DNA of 64,000 nt from JAANXG01 sp963731035 (lineage in GTDB: Bacteria > Pseudomonadota > Gammaproteobacteria > Arenicellales > JAANXG01). The translations under genes were made by a program, and so were the position numbers. This document shows positions 17,702 to 26,160 of this stretch, piece by piece; positions within the stretch are counted from its first letter, which is position 1; each line of letters begins with the position of its first letter. A model generated the notes under the pieces. It searched no databases and was not told where the DNA came from. It was given only the letters and a program-made list of their open reading frames with translations. Location: NCBI GenBank assembly GCA_963731035.1, contig CAVSUY010000027.1, positions 1 to 64,000 on the forward strand, in the 5' to 3' direction.

Positions 17702-19215
17702 CAGTCGAGGTTCTTCAAGTAGGTCGCGGCCCGGTCATCCCCTCGATCGGCGGCGCTTTGAATCCAGTACAGCCCGAGAGCCTGATTCTTGGAGACTCCT
17801 TCGCCGTTCATGTAAAGCATACCCAAGTTGAACTCCGACTTGACGTGCCCTTGCTGCGCCGCCAGCGAATACCAGTGAAAGGCCTGGCTGTAGTCCTTGT
17901 CGACGCCCCACCCGCTTTCGTACATGAACGCGATTCCATACTGGGCTTCGGCAACACCTTCCTGCGCCAACGGGCGCCACGCTTTGAACGCGGTCTGGTA
18001 ATCCTGGGCGTTGAATGCGCTTTGCCCTGTGCGCAGGGCCACCTGCTCACTCGTTTCACCAGTCGCCGCCGGCGTGGATTTTCCGCTGCTCTGTCCCGCC
18101 GGGGGCACGGAGGCTACCGTCGGGCCGCTTTCGTCCTCCTTGGGTACTTCGGGTTTGGTTTTTGATCCGGAACCGACGACGGTTCCCCCTCCGGCGTCGG
18201 AACGCCCGGCCACGCCGCTGGAGCTCGTGGTTTCCACCGTGGTGCCGGGCAGGGCCTCGGCTTGTATGGCCCGGAAGCTGCGCAGCCACGGGGACGCACC
18301 CGACAGCTTCTTCTGGAGCCCGGCCTGAGCCGCCGCGGCATCGGCCTTGTCGGGATAGCTGCCGTAGATCCCCTTGAACCAGGTCTTGCCGTTCACCCGT
18401 GCCTGGTAGATTCGAACCTTGCCGGCCAGACCGTGGTTCTGCACGAAGCTCTCGGCCGCCTGCCTGCCCTCTGCCGCGAACAACTGGATGGTCCAGCGAT
18501 CCGGATCTTCGTGAGCCACGGAATCCTGCGAGCGGCCTGCGCCGGCCGCCTTCGTGGAACCGGCTTTTTCGGCATCCACCTCGGCGCCGCCGTTCCCTTT
18601 GACCGCGCCGGAATCGGCCGCCGTGCCCGCGCCTTCGGTCCCCTTCGAGGGCGCAGGACGCTTGGTACGCAGGTCCGCCAGAGCGTCCTGGGCCCGCGAG
18701 TCACCCAGGTCCGCGGCACGCTTGAACAGGGCCATGGCACGCCCGGTATCCTGTGTGACGCCCTCACCCCGCCGGTAAAGGGTGGCAAGGTTGAACAAGG
18801 CTTCCGGATGATCCTGTTGGGCCGCTTTCTCCCACCAGGATGCCGCCTGGGCCAGGTTCACCTTGGTGCCCTGACCGTGGTAGTAGGCGGCACCAAGGTT
18901 GAACTGGGCGTTGGGGTAGCCCGCCAGCGCTGACTGTCGGTACCAGCGCACCGCTTCTTCGGGGTCCGCCTCCACACCGAGTCCCTGCGCATACAGCACG
19001 CCCACGTTGAAGGCGGCCACCTGGTCTCCGGCCTCGGCGGCGGGCTTCCAGATTTCCATCGCCTTCTGATAGTCGCCCTGCAAATACGCATCCAGGCCCT
19101 GCTGGAACGACTCCGCGCCATAGACCATGCCGGACGCTGCGATCATCGCCCCGGCCACCAGCGCCGCGGTGAGGCGCCGGACCCTCCGTCTAAAGTGCAT
19201 CCTGGTCGGTTTCAC
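17701..19215 (-). CDS. Sel1-repeat protein with central SPOR domain
   Basis: The product is 504 residues from a GTG at 19215; an ATG at 19200 is an alternative. Both starts overlap the end of glnB. An N-terminal signal-like helix (about 12-33) is followed by about four Sel1 repeats of the A-x-W-(Y/W)-x-x-A-A type (about 45-185), then a Thr/Ser/Gly-rich linker. A SPOR domain runs from WTIQLFAAEGRQAA to about residue 320, and another linker precedes about three more Sel1 repeats. SPOR domains bind denuded glycan at division septa and Sel1 repeats bind partner proteins, so a periplasmic envelope or division role is likely. The Sel1-SPOR-Sel1 order is uncommon. Start choice is uncertain. Confidence 0.78.
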   Translation of the reverse strand: MKPTRMHFRRRVRRLTAALVAGAMIAASGMVYGAESFQQGLDAYLQGDYQKAMEIWKPAAEAGDQVAAFNVGVLYAQGLGVEADPEEAVRWYRQSALAGYPNAQFNLGAAYYHGQGTKVNLAQAASWWEKAAQQDHPEALFNLATLYRRGEGVTQDTGRAMALFKRAADLGDSRAQDALADLRTKRPAPSKGTEGAGTAADSGAVKGNGGAEVDAEKAGSTKAAGAGRSQDSVAHEDPDRWTIQLFAAEGRQAAESFVQNHGLAGKVRIYQARVNGKTWFKGIYGSYPDKADAAAAQAGLQKKLSGASPWLRSFRAIQAEALPGTTVETTSSSGVAGRSDAGGGTVVGSGSKTKPEVPKEDESGPTVASVPPAGQSSGKSTPAATGETSEQVALRTGQSAFNAQDYQTAFKAWRPLAQEGVAEAQYGIAFMYESGWGVDKDYSQAFHWYSLAAQQGHVKSEFNLGMLYMNGEGVSKNQALGLYWIQSAADRGDDRAATYLKNLD

Positions 19216-19528
19216 CGGTCCGGATTCGGACCACGCGCTCCAGCTCGGTGACGAAGATCTTGCCGTCTCCGATCTTGTTGCTGCGTGCCGAATTGACGAT
19301 GGCCTCTACGACGTCATCCAGGACCTCGCTGGCCACCGCGACCTCGATCTTGATCTTGGGAACGAAATCCACCACGTACTCGGCGCCCCGATAGAGCTCC
19401 GTATGTCCCTTCTGCCGCCCAAAGCCTTTGACCTCCGTCACGGTCATGCCTTTTATACCGATCTCGCCCATGGCGTCACGGACGTCGTCCAGCTTGAACG
19501 GTTTGATAATCGCGGTAACGAGTTTCAA
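19190..19528 (-). CDS. glnB: Nitrogen regulatory protein P-II
   Basis: The product is 112 residues, the exact family length. It contains the T-loop with Tyr51 in RGAEYVVDFVPK, the uridylylation site, and the conserved GDGKIFV segment of the effector-binding region. P-II senses 2-oxoglutarate and ATP/ADP and passes nitrogen status to GlnE, NtrB or AmtB. No amtB is adjacent, which favours glnB over glnK. It is the first gene of a probable glnB-Sel1/SPOR-cpdA transcript, with its stop overlapping the next start. Confidence 0.93.
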   Translation of the reverse strand: MKLVTAIIKPFKLDDVRDAMGEIGIKGMTVTEVKGFGRQKGHTELYRGAEYVVDFVPKIKIEVAVASEVLDDVVEAIVNSARSNKIGDGKIFVTELERVVRIRTGETDQDAL

Positions 19529-19644
19529 TGAGTCTCACCGGTCGTTGTTGGTTGAAGTCTAATGGACCGGCATTGTATCGAATCCCGGTGCCGGGGTGCT
19601 TCCTCGCGTGCCCTTTCGATCTCCGGGCAGGTCCGCCAGGGGTT

Positions 19645-19725
19645 ATCGCGGCTGAAGCCGCTCCTACAATCCGTGGCTCAATACAGTGCAGAACCCCGGA
19701 TTGTAGGAGCGGCTTTAGCCGCGAT
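19645..19725. repeat. REP palindrome pair
   Basis: Two inverted copies of atcgcggctgaagccgctcc, each with a tacaatccg flank, face each other across about 20 bases, in the divergent interval between glnB and eutB. This is the classic BIME arrangement. Confidence 0.85.
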
Positions 19726-19914
19726 TGACAAGATTCACAGCCGGCTTCCCCTGCCGCCGCGCAGAAAAGCTTTCTGCGAGGACACGCAAAAACCGAATCC
19801 AGTTTGCGATTTCGGCGCCTTCGTCCGAAGTTTGTTGACCCGGTCGGCCGGATTCCACTAAAAGTCTGCCCGTTTTCGACAATCCCGTCCTCCATATACA
19901 CCTAAGGACACGCA

Positions 19915-20889
19915 ATGCCCGTTCAAATCAACGATCTGTATGCCGCCCGCAGGAATATCGCCGGCATTGCGACGCGCACGCCCGTGGTGCCGGCCTGGAG
20001 CTTGTCAGGCGACCAGCGCGACGTCCGCCTCAAGCTGGAGATCACCCAGCCCACCGGCGCATTCAAGCTGCGGGGCGCCGCCAATGCGCTCGCCCGCCTG
20101 CGGCCCGAGCAGGCGCAAAAAGGCGTCGTTTGCGCCTCCACCGGCAATCACGGACGTGCTATCGCCTATGCGGCGCGGCGGCTTGGCGTTCCGGCGCACA
20201 TCTGCATGTCCAACCTGGTGCCTGCGAACAAGGTCCGGGCAATCGAGTCGACGGGCGCCCACGTCAGGATCATCGGCAAGAGCCAGGACGAAGCCCAGCA
20301 CGAGGTGGATCGGCTGGTTCGCGAGAAGGGAATGACGGAAATCCCGCCGTTTGATCACGTCGACGTGGTGGCGGGACAGGGAACTCTCGGCATCGAGTTG
20401 GTGGAGGACTATCCGGAGCTCGACACCGTGATCGTACCGTTGTCGGGGGGCGGCCTGATCGCCGGGGTGGCGCTGGCGGTCAAGACCCTGGTACCCGGCG
20501 CGCGGGTGATTGGCCTGTCCATGGACCAGGGCGCGGCGATGTACGAGAGCCTGCGGCAAGGACATCCGGTGGAGGTGGACGAGCACCCGTCCCTGGCCGA
20601 CTCCCTGGGCGGAGGCATCGGCCTGGACAACCGTTACACTTTCTCAATGGTGCGCGATCTCGTGGACGACGTGCGAATCGTGCCCGAGTCCCGGATCGCC
20701 GAAGCCATGCGCTACCTCTACCAGCAGGAAGGCTGGGTCGCCGAAGGTGCCGGTGCAATCGGCCTGGTGCCTTTGCTGCACGACGATCTCGACCTCGAGG
20801 TCGGACGAAAGGTCGCAGTTGTCGTTTCCGGGAAAAATATCGACATGAATCTGTTTGCGCGCGTCATGGGCGGGGAAGTACCGTATTGA
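19915..20889 (+). CDS. eutB: Hydroxyectoine utilisation dehydratase EutB
   Basis: The product is 324 residues and a PLP-dependent fold-type II enzyme of the threonine dehydratase family. The PLP lysine lies in GAFKLRGAANAL, the phosphate/glycine loop is PLSGGGLIAG, and the Asn-loop is STGNHGRA. In hydroxyectoine users EutB acts with EutC to convert the hydroxylated intermediate toward the ectoine route by dehydration and ammonia-linked steps. Its place just ahead of eutC and doeA is the usual context and separates it from biosynthetic IlvA, which would carry a C-terminal regulatory domain. It is the first gene of the catabolic operon. Confidence 0.88.
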   Translation: MPVQINDLYAARRNIAGIATRTPVVPAWSLSGDQRDVRLKLEITQPTGAFKLRGAANALARLRPEQAQKGVVCASTGNHGRAIAYAARRLGVPAHICMSNLVPANKVRAIESTGAHVRIIGKSQDEAQHEVDRLVREKGMTEIPPFDHVDVVAGQGTLGIELVEDYPELDTVIVPLSGGGLIAGVALAVKTLVPGARVIGLSMDQGAAMYESLRQGHPVEVDEHPSLADSLGGGIGLDNRYTFSMVRDLVDDVRIVPESRIAEAMRYLYQQEGWVAEGAGAIGLVPLLHDDLDLEVGRKVAVVVSGKNIDMNLFARVMGGEVPY

Positions 20890-20909
20890 AGTGCGGCTGC
20901 CCTCACAGG

Positions 20910-20937
20910 CTCCCTCTCCCGCAAGCGGGAAAGGGAG
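20910..20937. repeat. Short G/C-rich intergenic hairpin
   Basis: The arms ctccctctcccgc and gcgggaaagggag pair with one mismatch around a two-base loop. There is no T-run, so it is more a repeat or mRNA-processing element than a terminator. A related ccctctccct hairpin occurs at 61101-61122. Confidence 0.6.
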
Positions 20938-20999
20938 CAGGATGCGCGTCCGGCTGCTTGCTTTAAGTCCGTGATCAACGTTGAGCCCCGGGAGGCCCG

Positions 21000-21992
21000 A
21001 TGGCCGAAATCAAGATCCTGACCGAGAAAGAGTTGCGTGACGCGGTGTCCCTGGATCTCCAGGCCGTGGACATCGTGGAGCAGGCCTTCGCGGCCCTGGC
21101 CGGGGGCGGCGTGGTGATGCCGCCGATACTGAGCATGGCCATCGAGGAAAAGCACGGCGAAGTGGACGTCAAGACCGCCTATGTGCCTGGAATGGACATG
21201 TTCGCCATCAAGGCCAGTCCCGGTTTCTTCGACAACCCGTCCAAGGGGCTGTCCAGTCTCAATGGATTGATGATCCTGTTCGACTCGGATACCGGCATCG
21301 TCAAGGCCGTGCTGCTCGACAACGGCTATCTCACGGACGTCCGCACGGCCGCCGCCGGGGCGGTGGCGGCCAGGCACCTGGCCCCGGAATCACCCGACAC
21401 CGTCGGCGTGATCGGCGCGGGCGTTCAGGCCGAGCTGCAGATGCTGGCCCTGGCCCTCGTGCGGCCGTTCAACAAGGTACTGGTCTGGACCCGCAGTCCC
21501 GAGCACGCGGCCGACTACGCGCGCCGCATGGCGGACAAGCTCGGCGTACCGGCACGCGCCGTGGACAGCGCCGAGCAATGCGTTCGCGAATCGCAAATCG
21601 TGGTCACTACCACGCCGGCTCGCAGCCCGGTAGTGCAGGCAGACTGGCTGCAGCCGGGGCAGCACATCACCGCGATGGGCTCAGACTCCCCGGAGAAGAA
21701 CGAGCTGGACCCCCGGATCATCACCGCGGTAGACCGCTTCGTTTGCGACCGCCGCAGCCAATCCCTGGCCCAGGGCGAGCTGCGGGCGGCGGTGGCCGCC
21801 GGCGTCGTCGACGGGAATTTCCCGGCGGACGAGCTCGGCGAGATCATCATCGGCCGCAAACCGGGCAGGACCAACGATACAATCACCACGGTGTGCGACC
21901 TGACGGGAACCGGCGTCCAGGACACCGCGATCGCCAACCATGCGTATCGAGCCTCCGTGGACAAGGGCGCCGGTACAACCATAACAACTTGA
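21000..21992 (+). CDS. eutC: Ectoine utilisation protein EutC (ornithine-cyclodeaminase family)
   Basis: The product is 330 residues with a strong GGGAGG ribosome site. The Rossmann motif VGVIGAGVQAELQ binds NAD, and the family segment YLTDVRTAAAGAVAARHLAP is present. Members of the ornithine cyclodeaminase/mu-crystallin family couple an oxidation to imine chemistry. EutC pairs with EutB in hydroxyectoine breakdown. It is followed after 16 bp by doeA. Because the family also includes alanine dehydrogenases, the specific name rests on context. Confidence 0.87.
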   Translation: MAEIKILTEKELRDAVSLDLQAVDIVEQAFAALAGGGVVMPPILSMAIEEKHGEVDVKTAYVPGMDMFAIKASPGFFDNPSKGLSSLNGLMILFDSDTGIVKAVLLDNGYLTDVRTAAAGAVAARHLAPESPDTVGVIGAGVQAELQMLALALVRPFNKVLVWTRSPEHAADYARRMADKLGVPARAVDSAEQCVRESQIVVTTTPARSPVVQADWLQPGQHITAMGSDSPEKNELDPRIITAVDRFVCDRRSQSLAQGELRAAVAAGVVDGNFPADELGEIIIGRKPGRTNDTITTVCDLTGTGVQDTAIANHAYRASVDKGAGTTITT

Positions 21993-22008
21993 AGAAGGTG
22001 ACACGCAA

Positions 22009-23181
22009 ATGAGATTCGAACGCTCCGAGTACGTATCGCGGCTGAACCGCGTCAAAGAAGCCATGCATCGCCGCGGCATCGAGCTGCTGGTGGTCGCCAA
22101 CCCGGCCAACATGTGCTACCTCACCGGCTACGACGGCTGGTCGTTCTATGTGCCGCAGTGCGTGCTCGTGGAGTTGAACGAAGACACCCCGGTGTGGATC
22201 GGCCGTGGCATGGACGCCAATGCGGCGCGCGTCACCACCAGCCTCAAAGACGACTGCATCATTCCCTACCCCGACGAGTACGTGCAGTCGCTGGTGCAGC
22301 ATCCCATGGATTTCGTCGCCGACTACATCCGGGCCCGGGACTGGGACCGCAAGTTCGTCGGCGTGGAAATGGACGCGTACTACTACACCGCCCAGGCAAA
22401 CGAATCGCTGCGGCACGGCCTGCCCGACGCGCGGTTCATCGACGCGCGCAATCTCGTCAACTGGGTGCGCCTGATCAAGTCGCCGCAGGAAATCGAGTAC
22501 ATGCGCCAGGCGGCGCGGATCCTGGAGCGGGTCATGCAGACGGCATTCGACGCCATTCAGCCCGGGGTTCGCCAGTGCGACGCCGCCGCCCAGATATACG
22601 ACGCGCAGATACGGGGCACCGCCGAGTTCGGCGGCGATTACACCGCCATCTGCCCGATGCTGCCCACCGGGGTCGGCACCTCCACGCCCCACCTGACCTG
22701 GACCGACGAGCCATTCAAGCCCAATGAGACCACGATCGTGGAGTTGGCGGCCGCCCGCTACCACTACCACGCTCCCATGGCGCGGACCCTCCACCTCGGC
22801 GAGCCGCCGAAAAACCTGGCGGATACCGCCGAGATCGTCGTGGAAGGCATCCATAACGTTCTGGAGTTCGTGGAGCCCGGAGTCACCTGTGAGCAGGTCG
22901 AGGAGGTCTGGCGCAACACCATTGCCAAGTATGGAATCGTCAAGAATTCTCGCGCCGGATACGCCATCGGTTTGAACTATCCGCCGGACTGGGGCGAGCA
23001 CACCATCAGTATCCGACCCGGAGACAAGACCATCCTGCATCCCAATACCGCGTTCCACTTCATGCCCGGTATCTGGATGAACGACTGGGGAGTGGAAATC
23101 AGCGAGCCGGTGCTTGTGACGGAGGACGGCTGCGAGACTTTCGCCGACGTGCCGCGCAAGCTGATTGTCAAGGGTATTTGA
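22009..23181 (+). CDS. doeA: Ectoine hydrolase DoeA
   Basis: The product is 390 residues, a pita-bread (M24 peptidase/creatinase-like) protein. The N-terminal creatinase domain includes ANPANMCYLTGYDGW. The C-terminal domain has HTISIRPGD and FHFMPGIWMNDWGVEISE. Metal ligands of true M24 peptidases are replaced, as in DoeA, which opens the ectoine ring to N-acetyl-diaminobutyrate in the cytoplasm. The next gene in the pathway, doeB, lies downstream but is separated by a 125-bp tandem array that begins inside the last 18 codons of doeA itself. The array may lower or modulate doeB co-expression. A paralogue is at 33180-34346. Confidence 0.92.
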   Translation: MRFERSEYVSRLNRVKEAMHRRGIELLVVANPANMCYLTGYDGWSFYVPQCVLVELNEDTPVWIGRGMDANAARVTTSLKDDCIIPYPDEYVQSLVQHPMDFVADYIRARDWDRKFVGVEMDAYYYTAQANESLRHGLPDARFIDARNLVNWVRLIKSPQEIEYMRQAARILERVMQTAFDAIQPGVRQCDAAAQIYDAQIRGTAEFGGDYTAICPMLPTGVGTSTPHLTWTDEPFKPNETTIVELAAARYHYHAPMARTLHLGEPPKNLADTAEIVVEGIHNVLEFVEPGVTCEQVEEVWRNTIAKYGIVKNSRAGYAIGLNYPPDWGEHTISIRPGDKTILHPNTAFHFMPGIWMNDWGVEISEPVLVTEDGCETFADVPRKLIVKGI

Positions 23182-23894
23182 GGGTTTCATCGCGGCTGAA
23201 GCCGCTCCTACAATCCGTATGCAGGCACCACGACGATCCACGGATGTGGGACGGCTGCGAGACTTTCGCCGACGTGCCGCGCAAGCTGATTGTCAAGGGT
23301 ATTTAAGGGTTTCATCGCGGCTGAAGCCGCTCCTACAATCCGTATGCAGGCACCACGACGATCCACGGATGTGGGACGGCTGCGAGACTTTCGCCGACGT
23401 GCCGCGCAAGCTGATTGTCAAGGGTATTTGAGGGTTTCATCGCGGCTGAAGCCGCTCCTACAATCCGTATGCAGGCACCACGACGATCCACGGATGTGGG
23501 ACGGCTGCGAGACTTTCGCCGACGTGCCGCGCAAGCTGATTGTCAAGGGTATTTAAGGGTTTCATCGCGGCTGAAGCCGCTCCTACAATCCGTATGCAGG
23601 CACCACGACGATCCACGGATGTGGGACGGCTGCGAGACTTTCGCCGACGTGCCGCGCAAGCTGATTGTCAAGGGTATTTGAGGGTTTCATCGCGGCTGAA
23701 GCCGCTCCTACAATCCGTATGCAGGCACCACGACGATCCACGGATGTGGGACGGCTGCGAGACTTTCGCCGACGTGCCGCGCAAGCTGATTGTCAAGGGT
23801 ATTTGAGGGTTTCATCGCGGCTGAAGCCGCTCCTACAATCCGTATGCAGGCACCACGACGATCCACGGATTGTAGGAGCGGCTTCAGCCGCGAT
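23124..23894. repeat. 125-bp tandem array carrying the doeA 3' end plus a REP core (6 copies)
   Basis: Copies begin at 23124, 23249, 23374, 23499, 23624 and 23749. Each holds the last 18 codons and stop of doeA, then a REP half (tcgcggctgaagccgctcct) and a spacer. Only the last copy has the complete facing REP (ttgtaggagcggcttcagcc). The doeA stop alternates TGA, TAA, TGA, TAA, TGA, TGA across copies; the copies otherwise look identical. This suggests duplication of a 250-bp dimer. Short frames inside the array are artefacts. Confidence 0.95.
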
Positions 23895-23927
23895 TAATTA
23901 GGCAAGCACTGAGGGGCTACTGAGAAC

Positions 23928-24917
23928 ATGCGCGACAACCCGATAAGCCCGACCGTTGACTTCGACCGCAAGGGCGTTCACCACGGTCATTTGAAGCTCC
24001 CCTACTCCCACGACGCGTCGGCCTGGGGTGCCATCATGATCCCCATCACGGTCGTCAACAATGGCGAGGGACCGACGGCCATCCTGACCGGGGCCAACCA
24101 CGGCGACGAATACGAGGGACCGGTGGCTCTGCTCGACTTTGTGTCCAGTGTCGATATCAACGATATCAGTGGGCGCATCATTGTCGTTCCCATGATGAAC
24201 TACCCCGCCTTCCAGGCATCCCGCCGGACGTCACCCATAGACGGCGGCAACCTCAACCGCCTGTTTCCGGGGAGGCCCGACGGCACGGTGACCGAGAAGA
24301 TCGCCGACTACTTCCAGCGCACCCTGCTGCCCGTGTCCGACTTCGTGCTGGACATCCATTCCGGAGGCAAAACCCTCGACTTCGTTCCCTTCGCGGCGGC
24401 TCACGTGCTGGAAAACAAGACGCAGCAGGAGGCCTGCGTCGCTGCCATGCGGGCTTTCAATGCGCCCTACAGCACCATGCTTCTGGAGCTGGACAGTGTC
24501 GGCATGTATGACTCCGCCGCCGAGGAGATGGGAAAGGTGTTCGTGTCGACGGAGCTCGGCGGCGGTGGCTCAACCAGCCGTGCCAGCGTTGCCATCGCCA
24601 AGCGGGGGGTAAGAAACTTCCTGGTCCACGCCGGGATTCTCAAGGGCGAGGTCAGCAGCGAGCCCAGCGTGAACATAGACATGCCGGACCAGCGTTGCTT
24701 TACGAGCTGCGATAGGGAGGGCCTGGTGGAGTTCTGCGCCGACCTCGGCGAGGCGGTCAGGAAAGGCGATACCGTGGTGCGCGTGCACGACACCACCCGG
24801 ACCGGCGGCACGCCGCGGGACTACGTTGCAAACATTGACGGCATCCTGGTGGGACGGCATTTCCCCGGTGCGGCTCGCATGGGCGACTGCCTGGCGGTCA
24901 TCGGGGTGCCAGCGTAG
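23928..24917 (+). CDS. doeB: N-alpha-acetyl-L-2,4-diaminobutyrate deacetylase DoeB
   Basis: The product is 329 residues of the aspartoacylase/succinylglutamate desuccinylase (AstE/AspA) family. Zinc ligands are His and Glu in GANHGDEYEG and His in DIHSGGKT; the catalytic Glu is probably in STELGGGG. The enzyme removes the acetyl group from the product of DoeA, giving diaminobutyrate for DoeD. It is co-oriented with doeA but starts 33 bp after the end of the repeat array. Family length and motif order fit well. Confidence 0.92.
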   Translation: MRDNPISPTVDFDRKGVHHGHLKLPYSHDASAWGAIMIPITVVNNGEGPTAILTGANHGDEYEGPVALLDFVSSVDINDISGRIIVVPMMNYPAFQASRRTSPIDGGNLNRLFPGRPDGTVTEKIADYFQRTLLPVSDFVLDIHSGGKTLDFVPFAAAHVLENKTQQEACVAAMRAFNAPYSTMLLELDSVGMYDSAAEEMGKVFVSTELGGGGSTSRASVAIAKRGVRNFLVHAGILKGEVSSEPSVNIDMPDQRCFTSCDREGLVEFCADLGEAVRKGDTVVRVHDTTRTGGTPRDYVANIDGILVGRHFPGAARMGDCLAVIGVPA

Positions 24918-25052
24918 GCCGGGGTTCCGCCCCGGGAAGAATCATCCATCGGGCTGGAGCCGGGCCTGTCGGCGGCTCATCCGGATGTCACCAGGGACCG
25001 GGTGCGGCAGCGGTTACGACTTCAGTTGGGCGACAACAACGGCGACTATCCA

Positions 25053-26156
25053 ATGAACAAAGACAGCACCAGCATCCCGGCGACCATGAAGGCCGTCGTC
25101 CTGACCGGCCACGGCGGCCTGGATAAGCTCGAGTATGTGGAGGATTTCCCGACCCCTCGTCCCGGCCCCGGCGAAGTCCTTATAGAAGTCCACGCCTGCG
25201 GTATGAACAACACCGACGTGTGGGTGCGCGAGGGCGCATACGGGACCCAGGACGACCCCGATGCCGTGTCCACCTGGCGGCGCGGAGAATCCACCTTGAC
25301 GTTCCCCCGCATCCAGGGGACCGACACCGTAGGCGACATCGTCGCCATCGGCGAAGGAGTGGACCCCCGACGGATCGGCGAGCGTGTCATGGTCGACTTC
25401 AGTATCTACAACACGGACACCGACAGCCTGGCCGACATCGACTACATAGGACACGGCCGCGACGGCGGCTACGCCGAGTACTGCGTGGTCCCCGATGCCA
25501 ACGCCCATGACGTCGACACCGACATGAGCGACGCCGAGCTGGCCACGTTCTGTTGTGCGTACCTGACAGCCGAGCAGATGCTGAACCGGGCCCGGGTGGA
25601 GGCGTACGAGAACGTCCTGATCACCGGCGCCTCCGGAGGGGTGGGCTCCGGCCTGGTGCAGCTTTGCCGGGCGCGTGGTGCCATCCCCTACGCGGTTACG
25701 GCACCGGGCAAGGAGCAGGCCCTGCTGGATATCGGCGCCGAGGGCGTGGTCACGCGCGGCAGGGGCGACCTGGAAGACGAGGTGCGCAAAGTCATGAACG
25801 ACCGGCCGGTGGACGTGGTGGCGGACCTCGTTGCGGGTCCCCTGTTCACGCCTCTGATCAACCTTCTGCGGCCGGAAGGCCGGTACAGCACGGCAGGAGC
25901 CATCGGCGGGCCGGTGGTGCAGCTGGATCTACGCACCATGTACCTCAAGCAGCTGGAACTGCACGGCTCCTCTCAGGGCACGCGCGGCGCGTTTCGCGAT
26001 CTGGTCCGCTATATAGAAACCGGTAAAATCAAGCCCCTGCTGCACGCGACTTATCCCTTGACCGAGTTTCACAAGGCCCAGACCGACTTCATGGCGAAGT
26101 CGTTCATCGGCAAGCTGGTGGTCATGCCGGACCGCCACTACGAGCCGCTGAGCTGA
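25053..26156 (+). CDS. MDR-family alcohol dehydrogenase/quinone reductase-like protein
   Basis: The product is 367 residues from the ATG at 25053; a GTG at 25002 and an ATG at 25086 are alternatives. It has a GroES-like N-terminal domain (VLIEVHACGMNNTDVWVREG) and a Rossmann domain with ITGASGGVGSGLVQL, giving NAD(P)-dependent oxidoreductase activity. The classical catalytic zinc set is not obvious, so a quinone-oxidoreductase-like or aldehyde-reducing activity is as likely as alcohol oxidation. It sits 4 bp before the proline-racemase-like gene, within the ectoine catabolic run. This gene is not part of the standard doe/eut pathway, so its substrate may be a hydroxyectoine-derived intermediate (inference). 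Confidence 0.75.
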   Translation: MNKDSTSIPATMKAVVLTGHGGLDKLEYVEDFPTPRPGPGEVLIEVHACGMNNTDVWVREGAYGTQDDPDAVSTWRRGESTLTFPRIQGTDTVGDIVAIGEGVDPRRIGERVMVDFSIYNTDTDSLADIDYIGHGRDGGYAEYCVVPDANAHDVDTDMSDAELATFCCAYLTAEQMLNRARVEAYENVLITGASGGVGSGLVQLCRARGAIPYAVTAPGKEQALLDIGAEGVVTRGRGDLEDEVRKVMNDRPVDVVADLVAGPLFTPLINLLRPEGRYSTAGAIGGPVVQLDLRTMYLKQLELHGSSQGTRGAFRDLVRYIETGKIKPLLHATYPLTEFHKAQTDFMAKSFIGKLVVMPDRHYEPLS

Positions 26157-26160
26157 CCGT

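Noticed and set aside
23124..23894. CRISPR array
   Set aside because: Whole units are repeated with no variable spacers, and they contain a coding end and a REP core; no cas genes nearby.
23165..23901. Series of 78-88 codon frames repeated every 125 bp
   Set aside because: They are by-products of the tandem array and start inside the duplicated doeA end.
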